Assembly (NCBI GenBank): GCA_001949185.1
Contig: BDGG01000017.1
Span: forward strand, 186,001 to 250,000
DNA length: 64,000 bases
Origin: Ramazzottius varieornatus
Taxonomy: Eukaryota; Tardigrada; Eutardigrada; Parachela; Ramazzottiidae
Direction of reading: 5' to 3'
The notes beneath the pieces were generated by a model. The model saw nothing but the letters and a program-made list of their open reading frames with translations. It ran no database searches and was not told the origin of the DNA. Of this stretch, positions 17,560 to 28,929 are shown piece by piece (within the stretch, counting starts at the first letter, position 1; the number at the start of each line of letters is the position of its first letter). The position numbers and the translations under genes were made by a program.

Positions 17560-18520
17560 CGCTGAATAACTACAAGACTGCTTGGTTGACGAGAACTTGC
17601 ACTGCGTGCGTTCAGCCGGTAAAGAGGCTGAACAAAGCCGTTGAATTTTGCCAATCGCAGATTTATACAGAGAAATGTAGGATTTCCAGCAACTCCAGAT
17701 CCGTGAATGATATTAGCACGTGAGCAATCTTGACTGCGGAGCTCGGGAATAGTTGGGATCAGTGGGGTTCTGTTGAGCGATAGACGGGTAATTCACCCAG
17801 CCTGATATCGCAAATTAAGTAATTCGTCGCGTAGAACCTGCCACGAGCCGCTAGAGATGGCAACTTGGTCATGGGTGCGGAAATCCTATCTTTATATAGT
17901 CAGGAGACCCAGTGCTCAAACGACACTCGGAGCGGTTTCTCAAGACTGAAGAGTTTTGATTACTTGCTCGGTTGCCGTCTCTCAATTGGCCTACATTTGA
18001 GAGCCGTTGTGTGTTTACGATGTTTCACTGGAAATCACCCGTCCATCTGATGCTGGCAACGATACGGTATACCGATATCGTATCGAAATATATCGAATCT
18101 TTGCGATAAAATATGCGGCAGATATCGTATCGCACCATATCGATATATTTTCGATATATCGGCATTTTGCTGAATGGCAAAATCACCAATGATATCTCGT
18201 TTTACGGAGGACCATGGTTAATTTCAAAGACTTGATTCTGGCCATGGTGTACCGAGCACACTCCGCTCATTCGGTTCTGGTACTAATTCTGTCCAGGTTT
18301 CCGTGTGTTTAAAGTCTTGGTATAATCAAGAGTAGGCACCGCCCCCGCGATCTTTTTCAGCCAGTTAAAATCTGTTTTAGTTCAACGAAATCATCTGCCG
18401 TTGAACGCCCTCTCTTCGATCCAAATATGAGACCGGTGTAAATTTTCGAAAAAGCTCGATTTCTACTTCTGCCGATTTAGCCCTCACTACTTGTAGTATT
18501 CCATTTCTCATCGTTTCGAC
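17560..18520. other. Gene-free stretch with AT-rich GATATCG-type repeat
   Basis: Nothing coding is recognised. From 18060 to 18160 the sequence is a degenerate array of overlapping CGATATCGTATCG-like words, partly self-complementary. It may mark a decayed transposon end next to the Harbinger remnant. Confidence 0.45.
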
Positions 18521-18521
18521 C

Positions 18522-19770
18522 ATGCCTCAAGCCAACGAGCGAGCAGTTCTTCTGAAAAAGATAGATCGGAGGATTGAACTACTTCTGAGACGAGAGGATT
18601 GTTCATCGGGATCGTGATCCGAAGACACAGAATCCTCTTCAGATTCGAGCGACACTAGTTCGGACGAATACGAGTTGGATATTTTGAAGACTCGACGTCG
18701 GTTTTTACGAAGGTGTCGCTACCTACGCAAGAGATCGCTTGTTCCCAAGAGTTCCCATTTTGTAGACACCATTCTCTCTAGGTTGAACGATGTTTGATTC
18801 AAAGATGTTCGCATGTATACGGAGTCTTTTGTCGATCTGGCGGATCGCTTGGCTGGACATCGAGTTTTCAGGAGTACCATCCAGAATCCTCAGCGTCCTG
18901 TTCAACTGCAGTTAATGATGGCACTTTGGAGGTCTGGTTGTTCGGGTAACGAAGCATCTGTGGGAAAAGTGGCACGTCACTTTGGAGTGTCAGAAGGAGC
19001 TGTGGTACTTCACACTAATCGGGTGATTGTGTCTATTTTAAGCCTGGAAAAAGAGGTCGTATTCTGGCCTGATGCAAGCGAAAAGAAAACCATCAAGAAG
19101 CGGATCTTCGAGTTGTCAGGTTTTCCCAATCGCTTAGGTTTCGTGGATGGGACACTAATCCCTTTCGCAAATAAGCCAAATTTGGAAGGATCAGATTACT
19201 TCAGCCACAAGTCAAAGTACGGTATCAATACTCTCACAGTCTGCCAACGACGATTCCGATACGTGTTTGCTGGATTTTGTGGCTCGGCTCACGACAATCG
19301 AGTGTTCGCCAGCACCAAACTTGTTCGATTCTCCACCCAGCTTTTCAGAGGAGAGTACATACTTACTGATAGCGCCTACACCAACACATCTACTGTTATC
19401 TCGTCCTATAAAAAACCAGCGGCTCTACGGAAAGAAAACGAGCAGTTCAACTTCCGGCTATCACAGATCCGTATCAGGGTGGAAAACTGTAATGGCATGT
19501 AAAAAGAAGATTTCAGAGTTTGAAAGCACTCAGAGGTGTTTTGAACACGGCTGAAGATCATCGCAAGATAGTCTACTGGATCTGTGCATGCTGTGTTTTG
19601 CATAACCTTCTGACCAGCGATTACTGCAATCCAGAGTGGGACGATAGCTCGCAAGACGAATCTGCATCTGGTGAAGAAAATCACCATCGGGCCACGAAAG
19701 AGAAATTTATAGCTGAAGGAGGTCGGAAAACCTCTTTCGTGTTGGGAATAACTTCTTACTTCCGCTCAAG
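18522..19770 (+). pseudogene. PIF/Harbinger transposase (DDE_Tnp_4 type), decayed
   Basis: The frame from ATG 18522 has an acidic/Ser-rich N-terminus, a helix-turn-helix (VGKVARHFGVSEGAVVLHTN) and the DDE core: GFVDGTLIPFANKP (first D), FCGSAHDNRVFASTKL (second region) and ILTDSAYTNTSTVIS, then IRIRVENCNGM (E). The gene is broken by TGA at 18615-18617 and 18795-18797 and a one-base loss after about 19500. After that loss, the next frame continues with KALRGVLNTAEDHRKIVYWI. Both TGA codons read as CGA with one C-to-T change, the mark of CpG decay. Such transposases cut and paste TIR elements, usually with a partner Myb/SANT protein; the minus-strand frames downstream may be that partner. Confidence 0.85.
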
Positions 19771-19774
19771 GTGA

Positions 19775-20967
19775 GTGGTACTTTCAACTTGGTCTTTTTA
19801 CGCTTGGAGTCCATGCCGGATCTAGAATCGTCTTCTGAATTTGTAGGGGAATCCAGAACAAATGGAACGAATTTCTTCCGTACTGGCATATCGTGAAGTT
19901 CGGCTACCGACACTTGGTGGATTGATGTAGCTGGTTCAGTACTAGGCAGTTCATCGTTGACATTTTCGGTAGCAGGCGGACTGTTCAAATCAGCCACTTC
20001 GTCTTCTGCGTCCATCTCTCTGTCCAACAGAAACAGTTCTGCATCGTCTGTAGCGTCAGTGTTGTCCGCTGCATAGGGAGTAACCATCTTTGGAGTGTCA
20101 CGGAAACAGGATGCAGACGGCTCCAGAAGGGACACTCAATCCGGTCCCACTAGATCGGTGCCTTAAATTTTCTGATTCTTCTTCCGCTTTTCTCAATTAC
20201 TATTTTCAAACATCGAAGCATTGAAATTTTTGAGGGATTTGCAGGGAACGCGAGTGCCGACCTCGGAAGAACAATCGTTTTGACGGCAGCATCCATCTCT
20301 TCGAAGTACGCGTACTGCAGACAGTGTATGCCTTCGCCATTTGTCTGCGACCTACATGTCCTCAGTCGGCATGAAATCAGGAGAGCGAGGAGGTACGGCA
20401 ACACATCAGCGTTTTCCTTCACCACGTAGTTTTGCGAAACCTTGGCAGTGTGAAGAAAACACCATCGTACATGATTTTCTTACCAAAGTTTCTTGAAAGA
20501 ACTCCGCGGTAGCATTATGAACCCTTCTTAAACTGCTCTGTCCATCCAAACAGAGCTGAATGCTCTTGGCCGTGCGCTCCGAACTCAGTTCTTGTTCCAC
20601 GGCAGTACGTTTTCGGTACGCCATGGTCCTTGACGTTCGTCTGATATCAATTCTGGAAGGCAGTCGCTGCGGTTGGTCTGGCGCCTTTGGGGATCCGGCG
20701 AAGCGTTCCTAATGACTGGAAACATCGGCCGAGCGTTTTTTCGTGTCTGTCCGGGGATACTTCGGCCGGCAGTTGCGTGGCTTTTTCTGCGGAAAGCTTG
20801 ATGGCACGGTCTTTGCCGGACTGGCTGTCTCTGTCCTTGTTCAGACCCTCTTGAGTATTTGTTCTCTTCTCGCATAAACTTACTGTCAAACGTCGCTTGG
20901 TCAACAATATTGCTGAAATAAAAACCGACCACGGCAGAAACAGTGGCTCGCAGTGGTGAGAGTCCAC
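19775..20967 (-). pseudogene. Possible accessory ORFs of the Harbinger element, broken
   Basis: Several overlapping minus-strand frames look coding: one with ELSSERTAKSIQLCLDG and LRRVHNATAEFFQETL (20624-20406), one acidic frame (20135-19707) with DATDDAELFLLDREMDAEDE and a basic KRKKTKLK stretch, and a Lys/Arg-rich frame near 20967-20585. Together they could be the DNA-binding partner gene of a Harbinger element, convergent to the transposase, but the pieces are in different frames and no Myb motif is clear. Confidence 0.4.
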
Positions 20968-21283
20968 TTACGGGGATACCTGCAGGACACTAAGACTTCG
21001 GTCAGCCTTCTACCCAGAAGTTCCGCAGTTCGACAACCAGTCGAAAACAGCGTCGGATAGCCCGTGCCTTGAAACTTATGGAACGCCCTATGTAACTTGC
21101 ACTTACTACAGTAAAACCTCTGCCTGACAAAACAAAATATTACTATAGAAGACTGCTTTGCGTTTGGTATTAAAGTACATTCTCATAACGGACATCTCAC
21201 CGGCAGATCTTGGCAAACACAACCATTGTCACGGGTCATCGCCAGTGGGATTCCATTAGTCTTTCCGGGTCTGCATAAGAATA

Positions 21284-21448
21284 ATTACTGTAGTGGTACC
21301 AAATTATCGCGCACTCAACCCCGTGATGATTCATCGTTGCCCCGTACGATCAGATGAATCATTGTGGACTCATTGTCAGCACTCCCACCAGGGTGCCATT
21401 TACTGTTCACGTGCTAGAGTGCGCGATAATTTCGTTACACTACAGTAT
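21284..21448. mobile_element. ~165-bp TIR MITE
   Basis: The ends ACTGTAGTG and AAATTATCGCGCACTC are inverted copies (right end GAGTGCGCGATAATTTCG...CACTACAGT). It is non-coding. The ACTGTAGTG terminus is of the Tc1/mariner-derived MITE type by general appearance only. Confidence 0.7.
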
Positions 21449-21535
21449 TTTCTAGTTTTGGTGGGTGACAATAGCGTTGGTGGGGTTTAGCGGGTGACCA
21501 TAGCCATTTGCTTAATGAAATATTACTATGATTTA

Positions 21536-22434
21536 AGGATACGCATTCCGCCTGACCTTCTCCCTGGAACGGAATTCGGAGCGGAATTCCGGAATCCGTT
21601 CCGTTCCTGTTTTTCGTTTTCCATTACGGCCAGATCAAAGATCCGAATTCCAAAACTGCAGTGTAGAAAGCGAAACCCAGTCGGAAGCTTGGCTGACAAG
21701 CTCTTCAGGATGGTTTCCCAAGTGGCGCATGCTTTCAGCCAGTTACATTTGGAATCTGCGCCACTTGGAAAAACCTAATCGTCGAGTTTGTTTGCCGAGC
21801 TCCCAAACAGTGCGTGGAACTGCGCCAATCGTCGCGAAAACTGGTAAATCCAGTGCGGAAAACCAGTGACGAACTAGTAAATATGGCCTCCACTTTGACA
21901 TGGCTTGCCAAAACGCTCAAAGCGTAAAATACTGTTCGCTGAGTCATCCCAAACTTTACCATATAGGTTAGTGCTGCGTACGCGGCGCAGACTGTGACGC
22001 AGAGCAACTCGGTTCAGAACATTTGGTGCAGCTTTTTACTGGCGTTGTCCGTCTGGTCTATATCAGACTATATGTAATAAAGTCGATCATTGGTCTGCTG
22101 TTGTTCTCGCTGCTTGATTGAACCAAACGCTTGTTGTGATTTTCGCTTTAAATGAATGACGTTACATCACGTACTGTGTGATGTATGCCTATGACGTATG
22201 AGAGCAAGTCGCCCTGCCTGCTTGTCGGCGGTGCGCAACCAATCAACCGCTTGTACCCGTGTTTCACGCCCCAGCAAGACCTTTCGACGAGCGGAATCCC
22301 GGTCCGAGGCTTGTAGGCTTGAACTCCGATTCGGAATTCCAGTAATCCAAATCGGGATCAGCCGGAAAGGAACGGAATTCCTGTTTTCGAGGCGGAATTA
22401 GGAACGGAGCGGAAAACGGAATGCGTATCCTTAC
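21536..22434. mobile_element. TIR transposon, ~0.9 kb, TA-flanked
   Basis: The termini AGGATACGCATTCCG and CGGAATGCGTATCCT are exact inverted copies, each next to TA. The subterminal zones are GGAAT/ATTCC-rich. Inside are a GTGGCGCAC hairpin unit (21700-21810) and no transposase. It is a non-autonomous element that itself received an insertion. Confidence 0.75.
21700..21812. repeat. GTGGCGCAC hairpin repeat
   Basis: One unit (AAGTGGCGCATGCTTTCAGC..CTGCGCCACTTGG) with the TCGTCGAGTTTGTTTGCCGA flank, nested in the 0.9-kb TIR element. Confidence 0.8.
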
Positions 22435-22837
22435 TATTATATAAACATCACTAATGGCAACTAAAAATGACACGTCCGCTTGCTGTATACAGCGACGCAC
22501 TGAGGAGCCCAGAAAACTGCAGCTCTGGCACATGGGGCCAAGGTCAACAGCAGTGCGTATTTGGCCCGGGGCCAGTGTGTCCAGCCAAGTGGGCCAGATT
22601 TTTTCTCCGATTCCCATGAGGAAAAAGCTGGCCCACGGGGATGCCAACTGGCCTGGCCACACCGGCCAACTGCTCAACGCTTCCCCGAATGACGTCACGA
22701 TGTTACTGTGCGTGTTGAATTGTGCTAGTGCGCTTCCGCTCGCAATCCCTATATCAACTTCTTTCTCGGGAGTCGAGACAAATTCCCGTAACCGGAAAGA
22801 TCCGAAAGAATTGTTGGTCAATTGGTAAGATGAGGGC

Positions 22838-24499
22838 TCTGAATCAGTGTTGTTCCGATTATTGTAATTCGTAATTGAAAATGGCCTAATTTGACGGTTT
22901 TGGAATTCCGATATAACAATTCAAATTACAAAATTCTGGGTTGCTCATTTCGATATTAATCGGAATTGAATCGGAATTCCAAGAGCGAAAAGATGTTAAT
23001 GTACAATTGAAATCCAAGATGTTGGTAATTCGAATAATAACTAACACCAAAGAAGCACGCAAAATGCACGTGGATTTATCAGTTTCTCGCCTTGCGAAGC
23101 ACGTCAGTGCTTGGTTGACTGACTAACTGTGCGCTGGTGCACGTAACACAGCAAGATCACAGTGCGTACAACGTGCAAAGCAATGCTACAGTTCGTCCTT
23201 GTATGACGTACACTCACGTTCAATGGTCTTGGCCACCCCAAGGTCCCCCTTCGGCTCCTCGTACCTTTTGATCCCGTTGCTCGATTCCGATGATTCAAGC
23301 ACTATCATGTGGAGCACTCTTTGTGCGTTTTGATCACGTGACCATGATATCGCCGCTTTAATCGATCAAGCGGCGAGTATAGGTGGTTTGAACAAGGAAA
23401 TGAGACCTGTTTTTGGGGGCTTATTTCTCGTCACGTGACACACGAAGACGAAAATCTGAACAGCCAGAATGTAGAATAGTCATCCCTCTATCGATCGCAA
23501 TAAAAGAGACCTCTGGGAAACTTTCCGCACCAACTTGACAGCATAGTAGCCAACTTGACAGCATATTTTATGGATAAAATGTTTTCATTTCGAATAACTT
23601 TCTTTATTTCCGTCCGATTCCTGTAATTCCGGCATATTTAAACAGCTCGACGACGGTGCTTCCCAATGAGCATAGTTATGTACACCAAAGTTGGCATATA
23701 AGCAAGTCAAAATGACTTAGTTTCATTGGAAAACTGGGCTACAGAACCCATACAGAAAATTTTTGTGCGGAAAGTTTCCCAGAGGTCTCTTTTATTGCGA
23801 TCGATAGAGGGATGACTATTCTACATTCTGGCTGTTCAGATTTTCGTCTTCGTGTGTCACGTGACGAGAAATAAGCCCCCAAAAACAGGTCTCATTTCCT
23901 TGTTCAAACCACCCATACTCGCCGCTTGATCGATTAAAGCGGCGATATCATGGTCACGTGATCAAAACGCACAAAGAGTGCTCCACATGATAGTGCTTGA
24001 ATCATCGGAATCGAGCAACGGGATCAAAAGATACAAGGAGCCGAAGGAGGACCATGACCATTGAGCGTGACTGTATACGTGACCACCACCCGGCAGGCCT
24101 TGCTAGGATTCTGTTTCCCCAGTGGGGTCCAAATTTAAACTTATGTGACTCACCGTGGCTCCTTCATGGAGCATAACAGTCCGTATTGACGACAGGGATC
24201 CGTACTGGATACCTTTGGAACGACGTATTTTCCGCGAAATACCACAGGGTCAATCTAAACGCTTACCCATCCGACGGGTGGTACCGAACAGAAATGCCAA
24301 TTTTATGGAAACTCAAAACGCCCTCCCAATAATTCGAATAACTTCAGTTGTCGAAACTTGATTTTGAATTAATCGTAATTGATGATCCAGCCAAGACGAG
24401 GTACCTGCAATTCAAATTGCTGCTATGCGAGTGATTCCGATTAATCGTAATTGCAATTGAAACTGAAAAAGTCATATTGGAACAACACCGCTCTGAATG
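22838..24499. mobile_element. Outer TIR element containing a nested foldback element
   Basis: The ends (GAATCAGTGTTGTTCCGATT at left; GGAACAACACCGCTCTGAAT at right) are imperfect inverted copies with AATTCGTAATTG-rich subterminal sequence on both sides. The 23197-24082 foldback sits inside. No coding region. Confidence 0.6.
23197..24082. mobile_element. Large foldback element, ~310-335-bp arms
   Basis: The left arm (about 23197-23531) and right arm (about 23771-24082) are near-perfect inverted copies. For example TTTGATCACGTGACCATGAT at 23332 is mirrored as ATCATGGTCACGTGATCAAA at 23947. The loop is about 240 bp and contains a duplicated CAACTTGACAGCATA word. Such a hairpin would be strong in single strand or RNA. 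No transposase is seen. Confidence 0.88.
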
Positions 24500-24556
24500 T
24501 TTTCCTCGGAAAATTGGGCGGGGATAAGGGTCATAATATTTGAGGGATTGCGGAAA

Positions 24557-24704
24557 CCTGTCAGGGACGAGGCCTCAGGATCAGGATCAGGAAATCCATT
24601 CCAAAAACGACAACATTGGCAAGTGATTCATTGATGCTGTGCCAATGTATTGGTTTTGTTCGAGTGAACTTCCTGATCCTGATCGGTCGTCCCTGTCGAA
24701 TTTC
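24557..24704. repeat. Palindromic MITE with GATCAGGATCAGGAA arms
   Basis: AGGGACGAGGCCTCAGGATC...CAGGAA at left is mirrored by TTCCTGATCCTGATCGGTCG TCCCTG at right, around a spacer of about 80 bp. Confidence 0.65.
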
Positions 24705-25575
24705 TGCAAAACAGCCTATCAGGGTTGCTAGCAGGGTTGGACTTACGCCTACAAACAGACTTCCCTGATAGCTTCAAATCAGGGTGCAGTCTTAGCAGGT
24801 GCGCTCGTCGGAACAATCTTCTTCCAGCCTCTCGGGACAAGTGTTCTCCGCCGTGCTCAGTTGAGACGACACCCAGCAAGCAGCTGGAGCAAGGAGATGA
24901 CGCTGCGTTTGGAGACGGCCAAGTAATTGGTCGCTTCCACTTGCCAAAGCTGTTAGTACTGTATTTTTATGTTTCGTTATCCTCTGACGATCGAGGAAGC
25001 CGTCGACTAGATTGTCGAGGCTCAGTAAATCTATCTAATCTTGGACAGAAGTTGCGAAAACACGCAAGACGCCATTCGGCGGGGCTGGAAAAACGCGAAA
25101 GCCCCTCGCACCGGGTGCCGTTTCAGGTTATCAGCAAACAAGCCGAAATCCCTGATACCTTTCGGTGTACAGGTCGAAACACTCCGGATAGATATTTTTC
25201 TATTTAAATTCGTGCGCGGCGCATCATGCACATGCAGTGCAGATGCGCTAGAACAGATTTGCTATTGTTCTTCTTTCCCTTCGTTTGCGATTGTTCTTTC
25301 CCTTCGTTTGCGATTGTTCTGAGCTTCACACGCCTGCGAAGGCAAGGTCCCCGTAGCTGACAGGGTTATAGTTAATCCGACACCATGAATTTTTGCCGAC
25401 ATCCTCCTGTACCTCTATCAAATATCCTTCCTTCTTCTGCGTGTTCCTTCTTCCCGATTCCGAACGGCTCTTCGATTTACCGTCACCCAGAAAGATAGGA
25501 CAGCGATAATCCATGAGAACTGCTATCATATACGATGGCGTCATGATAAGAATCCAACCGATCACGACGAAAGCG
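24705..25575. other. Gene-free stretch with a 23-bp tandem repeat
   Basis: A 160-codon frame at 24725-25207 (+) lacks an ATG start and any motif. At 25268-25320 the unit TTCTTTCCCTTCGTTTGCGA TTG is repeated about 2.3 times. Nothing else is recognised. Confidence 0.4.
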
Positions 25576-27610
25576 CTACCTTCAGCTGTGGATGAGCGAG
25601 CATCCGCTTTGTCCAGGCAGAATCCATGTCAACCTACGCGCAAAAGAAATTCTTCATGCCGTGCCTCACAACCATCTTGGTGACCAGAACAAGTGTGACC
25701 GGCATGTATTCCGTCGGACACTGAAGACAGAAGTTCTCGCTAATCCATCCATTTCGATACCTCGGGTGTTCCAGAAACAACTACGCAAAGCGCACACCGA
25801 AGGGTAAGCCGGCATTTTCCCTGGACTTGTGTCAACACACCGTAACCTGCGGAAGAACAGGAAGAACACTACTGTCTTCGTTGAAGCGAAGACTATCCAG
25901 CAGGTGGATGTCACCGGTGAACACGGACGAACAAGGAGAAACCAGAACTTTGTCCTCTGTGACTTTCGTCAGGAACAGCCACCGAGGAACATGATTGTAT
26001 TCGCCTCGCCTACTCAAATAGATGCCCTGAAGGTACTTTTTTTCTCATAAAGTTACTGTCCTGTGTAATTTTAGGAGTCCATTTTCGCTAATCAAAATGG
26101 ACTCCCAAAATTTTGTTACAAGTTTCGCCCGCGAGTACCACCGGCGACTGCGGCTGGCGAGTGCTACTGGCGAGCGCTACTGGCGAGTGCACTAATAGAA
26201 TGGCTTAAAACCGGACTTCCTGCCTGTTGGGCCACAGTGACTACCATCAATTTGTATGACGGTTTACGATGTGAGGATGGCTACCCCCAAAGTGGTCAGC
26301 CGGTCGGTTTTTTGGCTCGAACCGTCACACAAATGCGTGACTGATGAATTGCCCAAAGCGTAAAAGAAAGAAACGCGCGTGTCTGTGTCTTTTCGCCGTG
26401 GCACTTGCCGGTGAAACTCGCCACTAGCATTGCGGTCAGAAACGTGCGAACAGAGTAAATCAAACATTGGAAACCGAAGGCGAAGTTTGAGGCGGTGCTC
26501 GAACAGAAGCCTCGACAAACCTTTCGAACAGCACAGCGGATCAGCTGACAGCATTGAAAACAGTAATCAACACTGCTGACTGGGTACCGCTCGAACTCCG
26601 CCTTCGGTCTTGATTGTGCGATTTACTCTTTTCTTTCGTTTCCGGCCCAGTGGTAGTACTCGCCAGTAGCACTCGTCAGTAGCACTCGCAAGTAGTAATC
26701 GACAGTCGCACTCGCCAGTAACATCAGTTCATGCCGTAATCTACCGTAATTTCACTCTAAAGTTGCTTTCTTTGCAGATGGATGGAACCTTCCACTCTGC
26801 TCTGCAGATGTGTAGTCAGCTGTACGCGCTGCACGGAACCGTCGATGGTAAAAGCATGCCACTAGTGTATGCGCTGATGACGGATAAGTCGCAGGATTCC
26901 TGCGGACTGATCTTTCGCAAACTGCGGGAGAGGATTCTACATCTGGTTTCATTATTTGGCCCACAAATTCAGTGGACATACGTTATGTCTGATCTCGAGC
27001 GTGCTTCGATGGCGGCATTCCGAGATACCTTCCCTCATGTCCGGGTGGTGAGATGTTACTTCCATCACTGTCAAGCCATCCATCGCTACATGTGTACAAG
27101 GTTGCACCAGAAAGCCGACTACGACGAGAAGGGAGCGTTCCACGCAGCGGCCCGTCGTATCATGTGTCTGGCCTTGCTACCGGAAGCCCAGATAGTCGAC
27201 GCGTTTGAAGAGCTTGAAGACGCAATGCCGCCAGCAGTTAGTGACCAGTGTCAGCGTCTTCTTGAGTACTATGCCCATACCTGGCTAGACGAATTCCAGA
27301 TGGAAACAATCTGTGTAAGTGAGCTTCCGGATCGCACGAACAACAAAATTGAGGGCTGGCATAACCGCATCAACTCGTTCCTTGACAGAAAGAAGCGAGG
27401 CTGTCATCGAACCATCAGGGACCTCCTGAAGAAAGAGCCGCATACGTTCGAGGCTATGGTTGAACAACACGACGCAGTGTCAGGATCCGTCCTCCACGAC
27501 GGAGAGAGTATGTAGATGTTGACAATCGCTTAGCGGACTTGACAACAGAGCTCAACGATGGGGCGAGATCTAGGTTAGAGTTCCTTCCGGCCACATCGCA
27601 TCTAATTCCG
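25575..27610 (+). pseudogene. FLYWCH/MULE-type transposase gene, frameshifted
   Basis: Exon 1 (about 25575-26032) gives the end of a FLYWCH-like zinc-finger region (PLCPGRIHVNLRAKEI...HNHLGD) followed by NFVLCDFRQEQPPRNMIVFA. Exon 2 (from 26778 after a TTTGCAG acceptor) begins MDGTFHSALQMCSQLYALHG, the classic MULE transposase block in which the first D is catalytic. It continues with VMSDLERASMAAF (second D) and VRCYFHHCQAIHRY and later NNKIEGWHNRINSF. The frame stops at 27513-27515, but a one-base shift reopens it with REYVDVDNRLADL to about 27610, so the 3' end is frameshifted. The 745-bp intron holds a foldback element. This could be an active-family relic or a domesticated gene in decay; no TIRs were found. 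Confidence 0.75.
26131..26722. mobile_element. Foldback element with iterated GCGAGTGCTACTG arms
   Basis: The left arm is a run of GCGAGTGCTACTG-like words (26131-26195) and the right arm the same words inverted (AGTAGCACTCG type, 26655-26722). It fills most of the intron of the MULE gene. A loose copy of the words is at 29360-29430. Confidence 0.65.
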
Positions 27611-27619
27611 CACTTTGGG

Positions 27620-28180
27620 AACCATGGGGATGCTGAGCAAGGATAGTGACCACAGCATTCGACGTCTGGCGGAGACGGTGACGTCTTCGCCAGACAGAAG
27701 CCAATTGGTTTTCAGGGGGCGTTACGGTACGAGAGAGAAGCCCAACGTATGTCGTCACGAGTTGAAGTCACCAGTTCGGACCCGGAAGATATCGTGGGGA
27801 AATTCGATGCTTCTGGTCCATAGTTATAAGGGGATGGCGAAGACCCTTCGCCTCCCAGGCCTTTTGAATATGTGGAAACTGATTAATAGTTTGGTGTTTT
27901 GTAATCATCATCTCTGGACGTGCAGGAGTCAATAAAGATGTCCCATTTTGCGGTCTGGACTTTTCACTGATGGTTAATAACTTAATTTTCAGTTCGAATT
28001 TATACTTGTCTACCATCCATAGAATTCACCAAGGTGCAGTCAACACAATGTTTCAAGTATACACAGGAGTGAACTTTATACTATGACATTGTATCAGAAG
28101 AATCGCCCGGCTCGGTCAGAAAAAGGTGGCCCAGATAACGATAGAATCCAAAAAAGACAGAAAATAGAGGAATAATTAGA
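27620..28180. other. Intergenic stretch, nothing recognised
   Basis: Frames at 27570-28016 on both strands have no domain. The stretch separates the MULE relic from the 3' end of PSMD12. Confidence 0.4.
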
Positions 28181-28185
28181 CGAAA

Positions 28186-28840
28186 CTATTCTCGATCACC
28201 AGTAGCAGCTACTGTATGTTTCATGCCACACACCATTTCTTCCTTGTTGATCAAATAATTAGTTTGATTAATCATCTTCATGAGTTTCGAGACATTGCCG
28301 GCCCACTTTTACAGAGTAGCACTGACGTTCTTCTGCGGCCGGAAAACGATCGTACCTTGTCTGTCATGTCAACTCGTGCAAAGATGGTCTTCTTCGTCAC
28401 CTGTAAAGTTCATTCGTGAGCATTTATTGTCTGATGAGATATTCCTGATCTAATGCAAGCGCATAGTTAGACTCACCAGTTTGCCGATATATTCTTCAGC
28501 TTCAAAGGAATTGAGACTCAAAAGGTGAGAGAGACAATTCACGCAGATCTTAGCGTAGCGCAAAGCCATGATGCGGATATTGTAAAGCAAGACATGCCTC
28601 GAGGAGTTGTCCGTCTCGTCTCCTGCAGCCAGAAAGGTGGATCAGACGCACCGTACCATCAAAGCAGGAAGCAAAAAAAGCTAAGAAAGACTGGAAAAGG
28701 AGAAAACCATAGTAAAATGATGAAGTACCTGTTGATTTCCATCTTGCGGAACTCTCCCTTGGCAGCTTCCACGTCAAAGTCAGCTTTGCGGGCTTCCTCA
28801 ATGTCAAATCGACTTCGATTCTGCATAGCATTGTTGAAAC
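28186..28840 (-). CDS. PSMD12: 26S proteasome regulatory subunit Rpn5 (PSMD12), C-terminal exons
   Basis: Four exons: about 28839-28733 (FRKMEINR end), about 28595-28477, 28400-28356 and 28305-28186 (stop TAG). The joined C-terminus reads ...EINRHVLLYNIRIMALRYAK, then SFEAEEYIGKLVTKKTIFAR, and ends WAGNVSKLMKMINQTNYLIN KEEMV plus a short tail. This follows the Rpn5 PCI-domain winged-helix and C-terminal helix: human [41 protein letters not shown]. The usual segment after the KVD (about 17 residues) is shortened. The acceptor of the second exon is inferred from phase: only the CTCGAG| site restores the frame. Rpn5 is a lid scaffold subunit. Its N-terminal two thirds were not found upstream, so the gene may be partial here or its other exons too divergent to see. 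Confidence 0.72.
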
Positions 28841-28929
28841 CTACGAAAAACGGAAAGCACGGACTGAACATGAACATGCAGTAGAAAGAGGCGAGTGAAT
28901 TTTTCACCTGTAAATCATTTCGAAGGAGG

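Noticed and set aside
22264-22821. 185-codon minus-strand open frame
   Set aside because: It crosses a transposon terminus and has no recognisable domain.
24725-25207. 160-codon plus-strand open frame
   Set aside because: No ATG start, no motif, and it lies in transposon-rich DNA.
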